NCBI RefSeq assembly: GCF_020616515.1
Contig: NZ_CP085135.1
Span: 5,007,001 to 5,071,000 of the forward strand
Reading direction: 5' to 3'
Source: Mesorhizobium sp. PAMC28654
GTDB lineage: Bacteria > Pseudomonadota > Alphaproteobacteria > Rhizobiales > Rhizobiaceae
Length of the DNA stretch: 64,000 nt
Made by a program: the position numbers and the translations under genes. Numbering within the stretch: the stretch's first letter is position 1; each line of letters begins with the position of its first letter. The notes under the pieces were generated by a model, which saw only the letters and a list, made by a program, of their open reading frames with translations, made no database searches and had not been told where the DNA came from. Shown piece by piece: positions 44,016 through 53,395 of the stretch.

Positions 44016-46304
44016 TCAGGCAGCCACCTGCGCCTCCACGGCGTTGACCAGGGCTTCTGGATCGAGCGGTTTGGTCACGAAACCGCTGGCGCCATGGGCA
44101 AGCACGGCGTGGCGGGTCTTTTCCTGGCTGTCCGCCGACAGCACCATGATCGGAACCGGCGGCGTGGCCGTTTCCTCCTCGTGGCGGCGAATCGCCGCGA
44201 TGGCGTCGAGGCCATCCATCACCGGCATATGCAGGTCCATCAGCACGACGTCGAAGCGGTTCCTATGGGCCGCATCGGTGACGGCCTCGACCGCGGCCTT
44301 GCCGTTGCCGACCACCTTCACGCGATGCCCGGCCTTCAGCAGCGTGGCGCGGGCCAGCATGGCGTTGATGTCGTTGTCCTCGGCGATCAGCACGGAGAGG
44401 CCACCCCGGCGGCCGCCGACGGCCCGGACGGAGGGCGTGCCGCGCTTCTCCAGCGGTGGCTGGGCAACAATGCCGACATGGTTGGTCAAAAGCACGCGCA
44501 ACAGCGTGCTGTCGCGCACCGGCCGGGCCAGGAACGTGGCGTAGCCGTTCGCACGAAACTCGCCGAGCATGCCACGATCGGTCGGCGCGATCAGGGTGAT
44601 GGCCTCGCAGTCGGTGAAGCCGCTCTGACGCAGCCGCTTGAGCAGCCTGCCTTCGTTCTCCTCCATGGCCGCATCGATCAGCAGCACATCGCAGCCCGCC
44701 GCGTAGAGTATCGCCTGGGCGGCGGTCGTGGCGAGATCGACAGTACCGCCGTTGGCTCGGATGGTACGCGCGATGGCGTCGGCCTCGATGGCGTTCCTGG
44801 AGAGGATCACCGCGCGGCGGCCCAACAGGGCGTTGCGGCGGTTCTGTGGGGCTTCGACGGCCGAAATCGCCGGTATTTCGACGACGAATTCGGACCCCTG
44901 GCCGAGCCGGCTCGACACCGATATGGTGCCGCCCATGGCCGCTATCAGGCGCTTGGATATGGCGAGGCCGAGACCGGCGCCGCCATGGGCGCGCGTCGAG
45001 GTGCCGTCGGCCTGCTCGAACTCCTCGAAGATGCGCTCCATGTCCTCGTCACGCAGGCCAGGGCCGGTGTCGGCGATGGTGAAGCATATGCGGTCGGTGG
45101 TTTCGGTGCGCGCGCGCGCGATGCTCACCAGTACGCCGCCGCTGTCGGTGAATTTTATGGCGTTGCCGATCAGGTTGAGCAGCACCTGCCTCACCCGACC
45201 CGGATCGGCGGTGATCATCTGCGGCACGTCGGGTTCGACGTGGCAGCCAAGGCCGATGTTCTTGGCGAAGGCACGCGCCGACAGCAGTTCGACGACGTTG
45301 TCGGCAATCTCGCGCACCGACATCGGCTGAGGCTCGGGGTCGAAACGGCCGGCCTCGATCTTGGAATAGTCGAGCAGGTCCTCGATCAGGGCGAGCAGGG
45401 CACTGGCGGAGGTGGAGACGGCGTTGACATATGTCTGCTGCTCAAGCGAAAGGCTCGTGTCGGCCAAGAGCCTCGCCATGCCCATGATGCCGTTCATCGG
45501 TGTGCGGATTTCGTGGCTGACGGTCGCCAGGAAGCGCGACTTGGCCTGGCTCGCATACTCGGCCCGCTCGCGGGCGGTGATCAGCGACGATTCGGCGCGT
45601 TTGCGGGCGGTGATGTCGCGGGCGATCGCGCGATGCGAAACGGTGCCACTGTCCTTTTCGCGCACCGACAGTTCGATCCATGAAAACCAGCGCGGACCGT
45701 TCGGTGTGCGGATGGCGACATCGGTGGAACTCAGGCATTCATGGTCGGAGAATGCAGCGTCGGGAACGATGCCGACGTCGATGCCGAGTTCCACCAGCGT
45801 CTTGCCGGCAAGGTCGCGTGGGTCGCTTTCGACAAGATCGCCGAAGACCTTGTTGGCATAGACGATGTGGCCGTCGCGGTCACGGTGGACGACGAGGTCG
45901 CCGAGCGCGTCGATCAGCCCGCGAAAGCGCTCTTCGCTCTCCTGCATCTCCCACATGCGGTCGGCCAGCGTCTCGATCTCGGCGCGGCTGCGGGCAGTGG
46001 TCGCATCGAGCAAGGCCGCCGTGCGGCGGTGCGCGCGCTTGGAGCGCAGATGTATGGCAAGGCCGGCCATGCAGGCGGCCAACAGGCCGCCCGTGATGAA
46101 GATCGGTGCACCGGTGAGATGCGCCAGGCAAGCCAGGATGGCGATGGCCACGAGCGTTACGAACGCCAGGCCTTCGCGGTTGCTTGCAGCCAATTCCGGC
46201 GCCAGCGGCGGCGTGGCGGCAAGCTGACGCCTTGGCGTCTCCGGGGTCATCCCGTCGACGCTTTCAGCACTCTCCGTTTCTGCAATGACGGATTCCGCAG
46301 TCAT
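44016..46304 (-). CDS. Hybrid sensor histidine kinase / response regulator
   Basis: 762 residues: two membrane helices (about 44-85), a coiled coil, PAS domain (about 125-235, FRGLIDALGDLVVHRDRDG), HisKA with SHEIRTPMNG (phospho-His), HATPase with NLIGNAIKFTD, DTGPGL and GGAGLGLAISK, then two receivers. The first receiver (from GRRAVILSR) lacks the acidic pair on strand 1 and is probably a pseudo-receiver; the second (VLIAEDNDINA ... VVLMDLHMPVMDG, Lys in FVTKPLD) is complete. No HPt domain. Signal and partner unknown. Confidence 0.94.
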   Translation of the reverse strand: MTAESVIAETESAESVDGMTPETPRRQLAATPPLAPELAASNREGLAFVTLVAIAILACLAHLTGAPIFITGGLLAACMAGLAIHLRSKRAHRRTAALLDATTARSRAEIETLADRMWEMQESEERFRGLIDALGDLVVHRDRDGHIVYANKVFGDLVESDPRDLAGKTLVELGIDVGIVPDAAFSDHECLSSTDVAIRTPNGPRWFSWIELSVREKDSGTVSHRAIARDITARKRAESSLITARERAEYASQAKSRFLATVSHEIRTPMNGIMGMARLLADTSLSLEQQTYVNAVSTSASALLALIEDLLDYSKIEAGRFDPEPQPMSVREIADNVVELLSARAFAKNIGLGCHVEPDVPQMITADPGRVRQVLLNLIGNAIKFTDSGGVLVSIARARTETTDRICFTIADTGPGLRDEDMERIFEEFEQADGTSTRAHGGAGLGLAISKRLIAAMGGTISVSSRLGQGSEFVVEIPAISAVEAPQNRRNALLGRRAVILSRNAIEADAIARTIRANGGTVDLATTAAQAILYAAGCDVLLIDAAMEENEGRLLKRLRQSGFTDCEAITLIAPTDRGMLGEFRANGYATFLARPVRDSTLLRVLLTNHVGIVAQPPLEKRGTPSVRAVGGRRGGLSVLIAEDNDINAMLARATLLKAGHRVKVVGNGKAAVEAVTDAAHRNRFDVVLMDLHMPVMDGLDAIAAIRRHEEETATPPVPIMVLSADSQEKTRHAVLAHGASGFVTKPLDPEALVNAVEAQVAA

Positions 46305-46439
46305 GCGAAATCCTTGCCAGACAGAAATTATGGAAGACTGCGGCGGATCGTTCGAATTTTAGCGGATGTCTAGTTTTGGGCTGAAATCCGGCCCGCCCGC
46401 GCGTCACGCTGCGCGCGATGACGAGCAGAAGGGCGCGAT

Positions 46440-47429
46440 CTACATGTCGACCACGACGCGGCCGCGAACCTTGCCTTCGACGATGTCGCCGGCGGTGGCG
46501 ATGATGTCGTCGAAGCCGATGGTGGTCGAAAGGCTGGCGAGCTTTTGCAGATCGAGATCCCTGCCGATGCGACGCCAGGCCTCCATGCGGACAGCCCTCG
46601 GCGCCATCACCGAATCGATGCCGAGCAGGGAGACGCCGCGGAGGATGAAGGGGGCCACGCTCGACGGCAGGTCCATGCCGCCCGCCAGGCCGCAGGCGGC
46701 GACCGCGCCGCCATAGGAGGTCATCGAAAGAACATTGGCCAGCGTATGGCTGCCGACCGCGTCGATGCCGCCGGCCCAGCGCTCCTTGGCCAGCGGCTTG
46801 GCCGGCTGGGCAAGCTCCTCGCGCGAAATCACTTCGGCCGCGCCAAGGTCGATCAGATAGGGGCTTTCGGCATTGCGGCCGGTCGAGGCGATGACATGGT
46901 AGCCGAGGCTGGACAGGAGCGAGACGGCGACCGAGCCGACGCCGCCGGCAGCACCGGTCACCACCACCGGGCCGCGATCGGGCACGATGCCATGCCGCTC
47001 CAGCGCGATGACGCAGAGCATGGCGGTATAGCCAGCCGTGCCGACCGCCATAGCGTCATGCGCGCTCATGCCTTCCGGCAGGGGCACCAGCCAATCGCCC
47101 TTGACGCGGGCGCGCCCGGCATAGGCGCCGTAATGGGTCTCGCCCACGCCCCAGCCGTTCAGGATGACCTTGTCGCCCTTGTGCCAGTCGGCATGGGAGG
47201 AGGAGATGACAGTGCCGGCGAAATCGACGCCGGGCACCAGTGGCCAGCGGCGGATCACCGGCGCCTTGCCGGTGATGGCGAGACCGTCCTTGTAATTCAC
47301 CGTCGTCGCCTCGACGGCGACGGTGACATCGCCTTCCATCAGGTCGGCTTCGGTGAGATCGGTCACCGCCACGGACTGCTTTTTCTCGGCGTCACGCGAG
47401 ACGAGGATGGCTTTGAAGGTTTCGGTCAT
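46440..47429 (-). CDS. acuI: Acrylyl-CoA reductase-type MDR oxidoreductase (AcuI/YhdH)
   Basis: NADPH-dependent quinone-oxidoreductase-like enzyme, 329 residues from MTETFKAIL at 47429 (ribosome site GGAGAGA). Motifs [44 protein letters not shown] and the C-terminal [11 protein letters not shown] define the AcuI/YhdH group. It detoxifies acryloyl-CoA in DMSP or propionate-related routes in other bacteria. Head-to-tail with lspA on the same strand, 60 bp apart. Confidence 0.9.
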   Translation of the reverse strand: MTETFKAILVSRDAEKKQSVAVTDLTEADLMEGDVTVAVEATTVNYKDGLAITGKAPVIRRWPLVPGVDFAGTVISSSHADWHKGDKVILNGWGVGETHYGAYAGRARVKGDWLVPLPEGMSAHDAMAVGTAGYTAMLCVIALERHGIVPDRGPVVVTGAAGGVGSVAVSLLSSLGYHVIASTGRNAESPYLIDLGAAEVISREELAQPAKPLAKERWAGGIDAVGSHTLANVLSMTSYGGAVAACGLAGGMDLPSSVAPFILRGVSLLGIDSVMAPRAVRMEAWRRIGRDLDLQKLASLSTTIGFDDIIATAGDIVEGKVRGRVVVDM

Positions 47430-47489
47430 TTTTCTCTCCTCGATCGCGCTGGACGGACTGTGCGGCGAGGACCGCATCAGGTCAATCGT

Positions 47490-47969
47490 TCAGGCTTCCG
47501 GCTTTGCCTCGCGCCGCCAGCCGATGAGTTCGTCGAAGACGACCAGCACGGCTCCCACCGAGATGAAGGCATCGGCCAAGTTGAACACGGCGAAGGACCA
47601 GACCGGCGTGTGGAACAATATGTAGTCGATGACGTGGCCATAGGTGGCGCGGTCGATCAGATTGCCAAGCGCACCGCCGACGATCAGGGCAAAGCCAATG
47701 CGCGCAAGAACATGTCCGGACGGCGTGCGGGTCGCGAGATAGAGAACGAAGGCGACGACAGCGAGCGAGATGGCAATCAGGCCGGTGTCGCCGAAGGACG
47801 AGAACATCGAGAAGGCGATGCCTGTGTTGTAGGTGCGGTACAACGCCAGGAACGGCACGAGGTCGAGCTTTTCCTGAAAGGCGAGGCCGGTCTCCACCAT
47901 GTATTTTATCCACTGGTCGAGCGCGATTGCGGCGACCACCAGTAGGGCGTAGGGGGACCATGACTTCAC
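47490..47969 (-). CDS. lspA: Lipoprotein signal peptidase II
   Basis: Inner-membrane aspartyl protease cleaving prolipoprotein signal peptides, 159 residues, four membrane helices. Catalytic Asp residues in GGALGNLIDR and VFNLADAFISVG; N-terminal DQWIKYMV and NTGIAFSMF are also conserved. In a minus-strand run with the TrmH and RlmI-like methyltransferase genes (16 bp after trmH). Confidence 0.96.
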   Translation of the reverse strand: MKSWSPYALLVVAAIALDQWIKYMVETGLAFQEKLDLVPFLALYRTYNTGIAFSMFSSFGDTGLIAISLAVVAFVLYLATRTPSGHVLARIGFALIVGGALGNLIDRATYGHVIDYILFHTPVWSFAVFNLADAFISVGAVLVVFDELIGWRREAKPEA

Positions 47970-47985
47970 GGCTTGGCGGCCTCCA

Positions 47986-48840
47986 TTACAAATCGGCGAC
48001 GGGCTCGAGCTTCAGCGCGGTGCGCCGGATCTCGAACAGCATGATCCCGGTGGCGACAGCGAGGTTGAGAGAATCGGCGCGGCCCGCCTGCGGTATCCGC
48101 AGCAGCCTGTCGCAACTCGCGGCCAGATTGTCTGGCAAACCCTGCTGCTCATTGCCCATCATCAGCAGCACCGGGCCACGAGAGTAATCGATCGAGCGGT
48201 AATCGACCGCTCCTTTCAGATGTGTCCCGCCGACAAGGCCCGAAAACCCGCCGCGCCAGGCGAGGAAGGCTTCCTGGCTGGCCTTGACCACGGGCACCGC
48301 GAAGATCGAGCCCATCGTCGCGCGTACCGTCTCGACGGAAAACGGGTCGGTGGTTTCGCCGATGAGGATGACGCCCTTGGCGCCGACGGCGTCGATGGTG
48401 CGGATGACGGTGCCGAGGTTGCCGGGGTCGCGCACGCGGTCGAGCGCCACCCAGACGTCGCCATTGTCGGCGCGGATATCCTTGAGCGGCAGGAATCTCT
48501 GCGAAAAGACGCCGACCACCATCTGCGGATTGTCGCGGCGGGTGATCGCGACAAGCACTTTTTCCGACACTTCGAGCACCGTGCCGCCGGCAGCGACGGT
48601 GCGCGCCGCGACCTTTTCAATCGCCGGGTTGCCGAGCCCGGCCTTGGCGAACACAAGCGTCTTGATAGACCAGCCAAGATCAAGCGCGTCGATGACCAGC
48701 TTCAATCCCTCGGCCATGAAGGCATTCTGCTGGTCGCGGAATTTCTTCTGGGCGAGCGCCTTGATGTCCTTCACCAGCGGATTGGCAAGGCTGGTGACTT
48801 CCTTCACCAGTCCTGGCGAACCTGCATGTCGCTCATTCAT
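47986..48840 (-). CDS. TrmH family (SPOUT) RNA methyltransferase
   Basis: 2'-O-ribose methyltransferase of rRNA or tRNA, 284 residues. N-terminal substrate-binding domain and C-terminal SPOUT knot: DRVRDPGNLGTVIRT, LLMMGNEQQGLP and RADSLNLAVATGIMLFE. Specific target not deducible (RlmB-like or TsnR-like). Its start abuts the stop of the upstream methyltransferase gene (48840/48841), so they are co-translated. Confidence 0.93.
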   Translation of the reverse strand: MNERHAGSPGLVKEVTSLANPLVKDIKALAQKKFRDQQNAFMAEGLKLVIDALDLGWSIKTLVFAKAGLGNPAIEKVAARTVAAGGTVLEVSEKVLVAITRRDNPQMVVGVFSQRFLPLKDIRADNGDVWVALDRVRDPGNLGTVIRTIDAVGAKGVILIGETTDPFSVETVRATMGSIFAVPVVKASQEAFLAWRGGFSGLVGGTHLKGAVDYRSIDYSRGPVLLMMGNEQQGLPDNLAASCDRLLRIPQAGRADSLNLAVATGIMLFEIRRTALKLEPVADL

Positions 48841-49929
48841 TCAGGCCACCCAACGCGAAAACAATGAGGTCGAAAGCGCCCGGCCGGCGGATTTTTCACG
48901 GATGATCAACTCTCCCGATTCAACCTTGCCGCCCATGCCGGCAAAAGTATCGCGCATCAGGGCATGGATGGTGAAAAACGAAGCGCGGATCGAATAGGCC
49001 GTCAGCACCACCGCGAGCGGTTTCGGTGTCAGGATCGAACGGCAGAGATCGGTCAGCGCCGGCAGGTCCTCGAACAATTGCCAGACCTCGCCCTTGGGAC
49101 CACGGCCATAGGCCGGCGGATCGAACAGGACGATGTCGTAGCGGCTGCCCCGGCGCTCCTCGCGCTCGGCGAATTTTACCGCGTCATCGACGATCCAGCG
49201 GATCGGCTTGCCGCCGAGGCCGGCCATCTCCTGGTTTTCGCGGGCCCAGCCGATCGCCTTCTTGGACGCATCGACATGGGTGACCTCGGCGCCCGCGCGC
49301 GCCGCCACCAGCGATGCAACGCCGGTATAGCCGAACAGGTTCAGCACTTTCACCGGCCGCTTGGCCGAGGCGATCAGTCCGGCCATATGGTCCCAGTGCG
49401 ACGCCTGCTCGGGAAAGACGCCGACATGGCGAAACGAGGTGAAGCGGCCGAGATAGTCGATGCCGTCATGCTTCATCGGCCAGGTTTCGCCGAGCGGCGT
49501 CTTGGGGAAGCGCCAGCGGCCGATGCCCTCCTCGTCGGTATCGCCGGTGAAGATGGCGTCGGCGCGTTCCCAGTCTTTTGCCGGCAATGCCTTTTGCCAG
49601 ATCGCCTGGCCCTCTGGCCGGACGATCCGATAGGGTCCGTACTGCTCGAGCTTCTGGCCGGCACCGCTGTCGAGCAGCGCATAGTCGGCATTGGGCGCCA
49701 CTTCGAGGATCACCGGCAGATGCTCGGCGGGCAGGGCGCCGTCGCGGCGGGCCAGGATGCGCGGCGCGGATTTCGGCTGCTCGTCAGCCTTCGCCTCGTG
49801 CTGCTCGCGTGGCTTTGGATCAGGCCTGGCCGCAGCCGCATGGCTGGCGCGCGGGCGCGATTGTTCCGTCGCGCCCTTCGCGGATTGGGGCGGGCGGCTG
49901 TCGCGGCGTTTGTCGCGAAAAGACTTCAA
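48841..49929 (-). CDS. Class I SAM-dependent (rRNA) methyltransferase, RlmI-like
   Basis: 362 residues. About 60 N-terminal residues are charged and disordered (Lys/Pro/Ala-rich), then a beta domain and the Rossmann methyltransferase: SAM motif VLNLFGYTGVASLVAARAGAEVTHVDASK and catalytic-type DIVLFDPPAYGRG. Resembles 23S rRNA m5C methyltransferases, but without the PUA domain of RlmI. Start MKSFRDKRRDS is plausible but could be further inside. First of the minus-strand operon with trmH, lspA and acuI. Confidence 0.88.
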   Translation of the reverse strand: MKSFRDKRRDSRPPQSAKGATEQSRPRASHAAAARPDPKPREQHEAKADEQPKSAPRILARRDGALPAEHLPVILEVAPNADYALLDSGAGQKLEQYGPYRIVRPEGQAIWQKALPAKDWERADAIFTGDTDEEGIGRWRFPKTPLGETWPMKHDGIDYLGRFTSFRHVGVFPEQASHWDHMAGLIASAKRPVKVLNLFGYTGVASLVAARAGAEVTHVDASKKAIGWARENQEMAGLGGKPIRWIVDDAVKFAEREERRGSRYDIVLFDPPAYGRGPKGEVWQLFEDLPALTDLCRSILTPKPLAVVLTAYSIRASFFTIHALMRDTFAGMGGKVESGELIIREKSAGRALSTSLFSRWVA

Positions 49930-50078
49930 GAAGCGGCATCTCCCAACGGCGTGGCCGCTTTTGGCACAGCGTCAGGCACTCCGCAACCGGGAGAGGTTTT
50001 CGCGCCAATGAAGTGACGAGGCTTCCGACCGGTACGGCATGGCTCTATCGTGCGTCGCCAAGACGGCCCGGAAAACTC

Positions 50079-50763
50079 ATGTCCCGTTCAGAACGCCTGC
50101 TCGACCTCATCCAGACATTGCGCCGCCATCGTCGCCCGGTGAGCGGGCGGGTGCTCGCCGATGAGCTGGGCATCTCGATCCGCACGCTCTATCGCGACAT
50201 CGCCACGCTGCAGGGACAGGGCGCGCCGATCGAGGGCGAGGCGGGGCTGGGCTATGTGCTGAAACCCGGCTTCATGCTGCCGCCGCTGATGTTCACCGAT
50301 GAGGAGATCGAGGCGATCGTGCTGGGCTCGCTGGGTCGCCAAGCAGCCGGACACGCGCCTTTCCGCTGCCGCCACCAACGCGCTGGTCAAGATCGCCGCC
50401 GTGCTGCCGGATGATCTGCGCGAGGATCTGGATGCCACCGCGCTGCTGGTCGGGCCGCCTGCCGAACCGGTGGAAGGCATCGACCTCGGCCTGGTCCGGC
50501 AGGCCATTCGCAACGAGCGCAAGCTCGGTTTTCTCTATCGTGATGCGGGCGGGGCTGCGTCCGAGCGTATCGTGTGGCCGTTTGCGCTCGGCTTCTTCGA
50601 CAAGGTGCGGGTGGTGGTGGCCTGGTGCGAGACGCGGCAGGATTTCCGGCATTTTCGCGCCGATCGTATGGCGGAGCTCAAGGCAACCGACACACGCTAC
50701 CCGCGCCGGCGACAGGTGCTGCTGAAGGAATGGCGGGCGACACTCGACAAACCGCGCCGCTAA
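50079..50763 (+). pseudogene. YafY family HTH/WYL transcriptional regulator, frameshifted
   Basis: Frame 1 from ATG 50079: MSRSERLLDLIQTLRRHRRPV, DeoR-type HTH (LADELGISIRTLYRDIATLQ) and LPPLMFTDEEIEAIVLGS. At about 50332 the homologous sequence moves to another frame: WVAKQPDTRLSAAATNALVKIAAVLPDDLRE ... WYL-like end to 50763. 685 bp is not divisible by 3; adding GC at TCGCTGG (TCGCGCTGG, giving VLGSRWVAK) restores 228 residues. The intact VOC and EVE genes follow, which this repressor would normally regulate. Confidence 0.85.
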
Positions 50764-50843
50764 TGACTGCTACTGCCAGAATCTGACAGTAGCGCCTTCT
50801 ATGGTCTTCCAGTCGAAACACTGAACGCCTTGGAGAGCAGATC

Positions 50844-51227
50844 ATGACACCCCCGAATTTCGTCATCCTCTATGTCGACCAGCCGCTTGAGAGCGGCGCT
50901 TTCTACAGTGCGCTGCTTGGCCGGGAGCCGGTCGAGAGCGCGCCGACCTTCGTGCTGTTCGTGCTGGATGGCGGTTTCAAACTTGGCCTGTGGTCGCGCC
51001 ATACGGTGGAGCCGGCAGCGGCGGCGCCCGGCGGTGGTGGGGAGATCGTGTTTGCGCTGGAGACGCCGGCCGCCGTCGATGCCACCCATTCCGACTGGGC
51101 TGAGCGGGGTCTGAAAATCATCCAGACACCCACGGACATGGATTTCGGCCGTACCTTCGTCGCTGTCGATCCCGACAATCACCGCTTGCGCGTCTATTGG
51201 CTGTCCGATGCGGGGGAACAGTCATGA
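50844..51227 (+). CDS. VOC (glyoxalase/phenazine-resistance-like) family protein
   Basis: 127 residues of the vicinal oxygen chelate fold ([40 protein letters not shown]). Metal ligands are weak, so it may bind a ligand rather than catalyse, as in EhpR-type resistance proteins. AGAGCAG ribosome site. It follows the YafY regulator and couples to the EVE gene by an ATGA overlap at 51224. Confidence 0.9.
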   Translation: MTPPNFVILYVDQPLESGAFYSALLGREPVESAPTFVLFVLDGGFKLGLWSRHTVEPAAAAPGGGGEIVFALETPAAVDATHSDWAERGLKIIQTPTDMDFGRTFVAVDPDNHRLRVYWLSDAGEQS

Positions 51228-51718
51228 GCGCCCACTGGATCGCGGTGGCGTCGGCCGCGCATGTCCGGCGCGGCAGGACAGAAGGCTTCATGCAGGTCAA
51301 CCACGGCAAGGCAGCGCCGCTGCGCAGGGTCAAGCCCGGCGATGGCATCGTCTATTATTCGCCGAGCACTGTTTTAGGCGAAAAGGACGGTCTGCAGGCG
51401 TTTACCGCTGTTGGCACCGTCCGGGAAGGCGAACCCTACCAGGGCGAGATGGGCGGCGGCTTCACGCCATTCCGGCGCGATGTCGAATGGGCAAAGGCAA
51501 GCGAAACGCCGATCAAGCCGCTACTCGACCGGCTGGAATTCACCGCCGGCAAGTCGAACTGGGGCTACCAGCTTCGCTTCGGCCTGTTCCCCATCAGTGC
51601 CGGGGACTTCGCGCTGATCGCCGAGGCGATGGGCGCCGAACAAGCGCTGATCCTACCGCTTGAGTGCCTGGTAGACGGCGATGCCTGCGGCGAGGTCCTC
51701 GAGTGCCGCGCCGACTGA
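51224..51718 (+). CDS. EVE domain-containing protein (UPF0310)
   Basis: 164 residues of the PUA-like EVE fold which reads modified bases or nucleotides. Motifs [28 protein letters not shown] and [16 protein letters not shown] are characteristic of the UPF0310 group. Starts in an ATGA overlap with the VOC gene. Its last 66 bp overlap the 3' end of the convergent OCD-family gene. Confidence 0.9.
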   Translation: MSAHWIAVASAAHVRRGRTEGFMQVNHGKAAPLRRVKPGDGIVYYSPSTVLGEKDGLQAFTAVGTVREGEPYQGEMGGGFTPFRRDVEWAKASETPIKPLLDRLEFTAGKSNWGYQLRFGLFPISAGDFALIAEAMGAEQALILPLECLVDGDACGEVLECRAD

Positions 51719-52618
51719 CTTGAACAGCGTGATCTCGTCCGCGCTCCGCCGGCCTTTTTGCTGGTCGCGCGCCAATTCGTGGAGATCGGCGACAATGGCC
51801 TCGGCCTTCAGCACGCCGGAGGCCAGCGGCTGGACGATGTCGCCGGCTTCCTTGGTGGCGCCGGCACGCGTGTCGACGAAGACGCGGGCCCTGATGATCG
51901 CATCGTCGTCGGCTTCGCGCATTGTGGGCGTGAAGCCGCCGACGAGATCGACATGGACCCCGGGCTTCAGCGACGCGCCCTTGATGAGCGGCGTCGCGGT
52001 GATGGTCGCCGAGGAGACGATATCGGCCTGGCCGAGTTCAGCGTCGAGATCGTCAGCGGCTTCGGCGGCAAAACCTTCGGCACGCAGCTCTTCGGCGACT
52101 TTCTCGGCATTGGCCGGGGTCCGGTTCCAGATGCGGATGGTCTTGATCGGCCGCACGGACGAATGCGCCTTGGCAAGGAATGGCGACAGCGCACCGGCGC
52201 CGACCACCAGCAGCCGCGCGGCGTCCTCGCGAGCGAGATAGGAGGCGGCAAGCGCCGAGGCGCAAGCGGTGCGCCACTGCGTCAGCCGCTGGCCGTCGAT
52301 CAGTGCCTCGGGCTCGCCCGTCGCGCCATCGAGCAGAAGATAAAGCCCCATCACTGCCGGCTTTCCGATCGCGTTGTTGTCTGGCGACACGGTGACGATC
52401 TTGACGCCGATATGGCCGCCGGACGATGTCCCGGCCGCGTTGAAATCGGTCCAGGCCGGCATCAGGAGCAGCGTGGACGCCGCGCCATCGGGGCGTTCGA
52501 CCGCATGGTGATGCCGCACGGGCTGCACCGCGCCATCGCGAAAAGCCGCGCGCAACGTCTCGACCAATCCGGGAAACGTCAGGGCATGATCGACCTCAGC
52601 GGCCGAAATGGTCAGCAT
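51653..52618 (-). CDS. Ornithine cyclodeaminase / mu-crystallin family protein
   Basis: NAD(P)-dependent imine-type enzyme, 321 residues from [13 protein letters not shown] at 52618 (GGAGCTT upstream). Motifs [51 protein letters not shown], the Rossmann [15 protein letters not shown] and [10 protein letters not shown]. Relatives include ornithine cyclodeaminase, alanine dehydrogenase and ketimine reductases; specificity is open. Part of the sppA-ihfB-lapA run on the minus strand. Confidence 0.92.
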   Translation of the reverse strand: MLTISAAEVDHALTFPGLVETLRAAFRDGAVQPVRHHHAVERPDGAASTLLLMPAWTDFNAAGTSSGGHIGVKIVTVSPDNNAIGKPAVMGLYLLLDGATGEPEALIDGQRLTQWRTACASALAASYLAREDAARLLVVGAGALSPFLAKAHSSVRPIKTIRIWNRTPANAEKVAEELRAEGFAAEAADDLDAELGQADIVSSATITATPLIKGASLKPGVHVDLVGGFTPTMREADDDAIIRARVFVDTRAGATKEAGDIVQPLASGVLKAEAIVADLHELARDQQKGRRSADEITLFKSVGAALEDLAAGIAVYQALKR

Positions 52619-52652
52619 GGAAAGCTCCGTGGAGAGAAAAATGCCAACCGGT

Positions 52653-52985
52653 TCAGTTGGTTGACTTGGGCAAGGTGGGACCTTGCGGTGCGGCGGGCGC
52701 ACGGCTGATCGACTGGCGCAGGTTCTCGGCTTCCACGCCGCGCTGGCGCGCCAGCTTGCGATGGCGGCCCTGCTTGACCCAGGTTGCCATGCTGCCGACA
52801 ATCATGCCGATGGCAAGGGCCAGGAACAGGAAGATGAAAAGCGGCAAGGTCAGCGTCAGCGCCGGATTGCCGGGGTTGAACGGGTCCAAGGTGAAGGCAA
52901 CCGGCTCGCGGTTGGCGACGGCCAGCGCGATCAGCATGATGGCCAGTGGCACGAAGACCACGATGAGCATGAATCGATTGAGCAT
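52653..52985 (-). CDS. LapA domain (DUF1049) membrane protein
   Basis: 110 residues, two membrane helices (FMLIVVFVPLAIMLIALAVA and LFIFLFLALAIGMIVGSMATW) followed by a basic cytosolic tail HRKLARQRGVEAENLR, as in LapA/YciS. Known in E. coli to bind and regulate LPS-linked proteins with LapB. Located directly after ihfB, a conserved order in Rhizobiales. Confidence 0.9.
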   Translation of the reverse strand: MLNRFMLIVVFVPLAIMLIALAVANREPVAFTLDPFNPGNPALTLTLPLFIFLFLALAIGMIVGSMATWVKQGRHRKLARQRGVEAENLRQSISRAPAAPQGPTLPKSTN

Positions 52986-53029
52986 GATGTTTTCCGCTGG
53001 AAGACTGGCCTCGTCAAAAGAGACCGCGC

Positions 53030-53314
53030 CTACTTTCCTCCGTTCAGCCTTTCACGCAGCTCCTTGCCGGTCTTGAAGAACGGCACCCATTTCTCCTCGA
53101 CCTCGACGGATTCGCCGGTGCGCGGATTGCGGCCCGTGCGTGCCGGCCGATTCTTGACCGAGAAAGCCCCGAAGCCACGCAATTCGACCCGATTGCCGTC
53201 GGCAAGCGCGTCGGTGATCTCGTCGAAAATGGCGCCGACAATGTTTTCGACGTCGCGCAGGAAAAGATGCGGGTTGCGCGTGGCAATGATCTGCACAAGT
53301 TCGGATTTGATCAT
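53030..53314 (-). CDS. ihfB: Integration host factor subunit beta
   Basis: DNA-bending HU-like protein, 94 residues: [47 protein letters not shown] (the DNA-arm) and [15 protein letters not shown]. Proline in the arm tip and GxGxF match IhfB. Sits between sppA and lapA in the same orientation. Preceded by GAGAGAGG ribosome site. Confidence 0.96.
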   Translation of the reverse strand: MIKSELVQIIATRNPHLFLRDVENIVGAIFDEITDALADGNRVELRGFGAFSVKNRPARTGRNPRTGESVEVEEKWVPFFKTGKELRERLNGGK

Positions 53315-53395
53315 GAGAGAGGTCCCCGTGAAAGCTGTGCGGTCAAAATTATGAGGATGATTTTATTTGCTTTTTCACTCGCCCCAAACGGCCCC

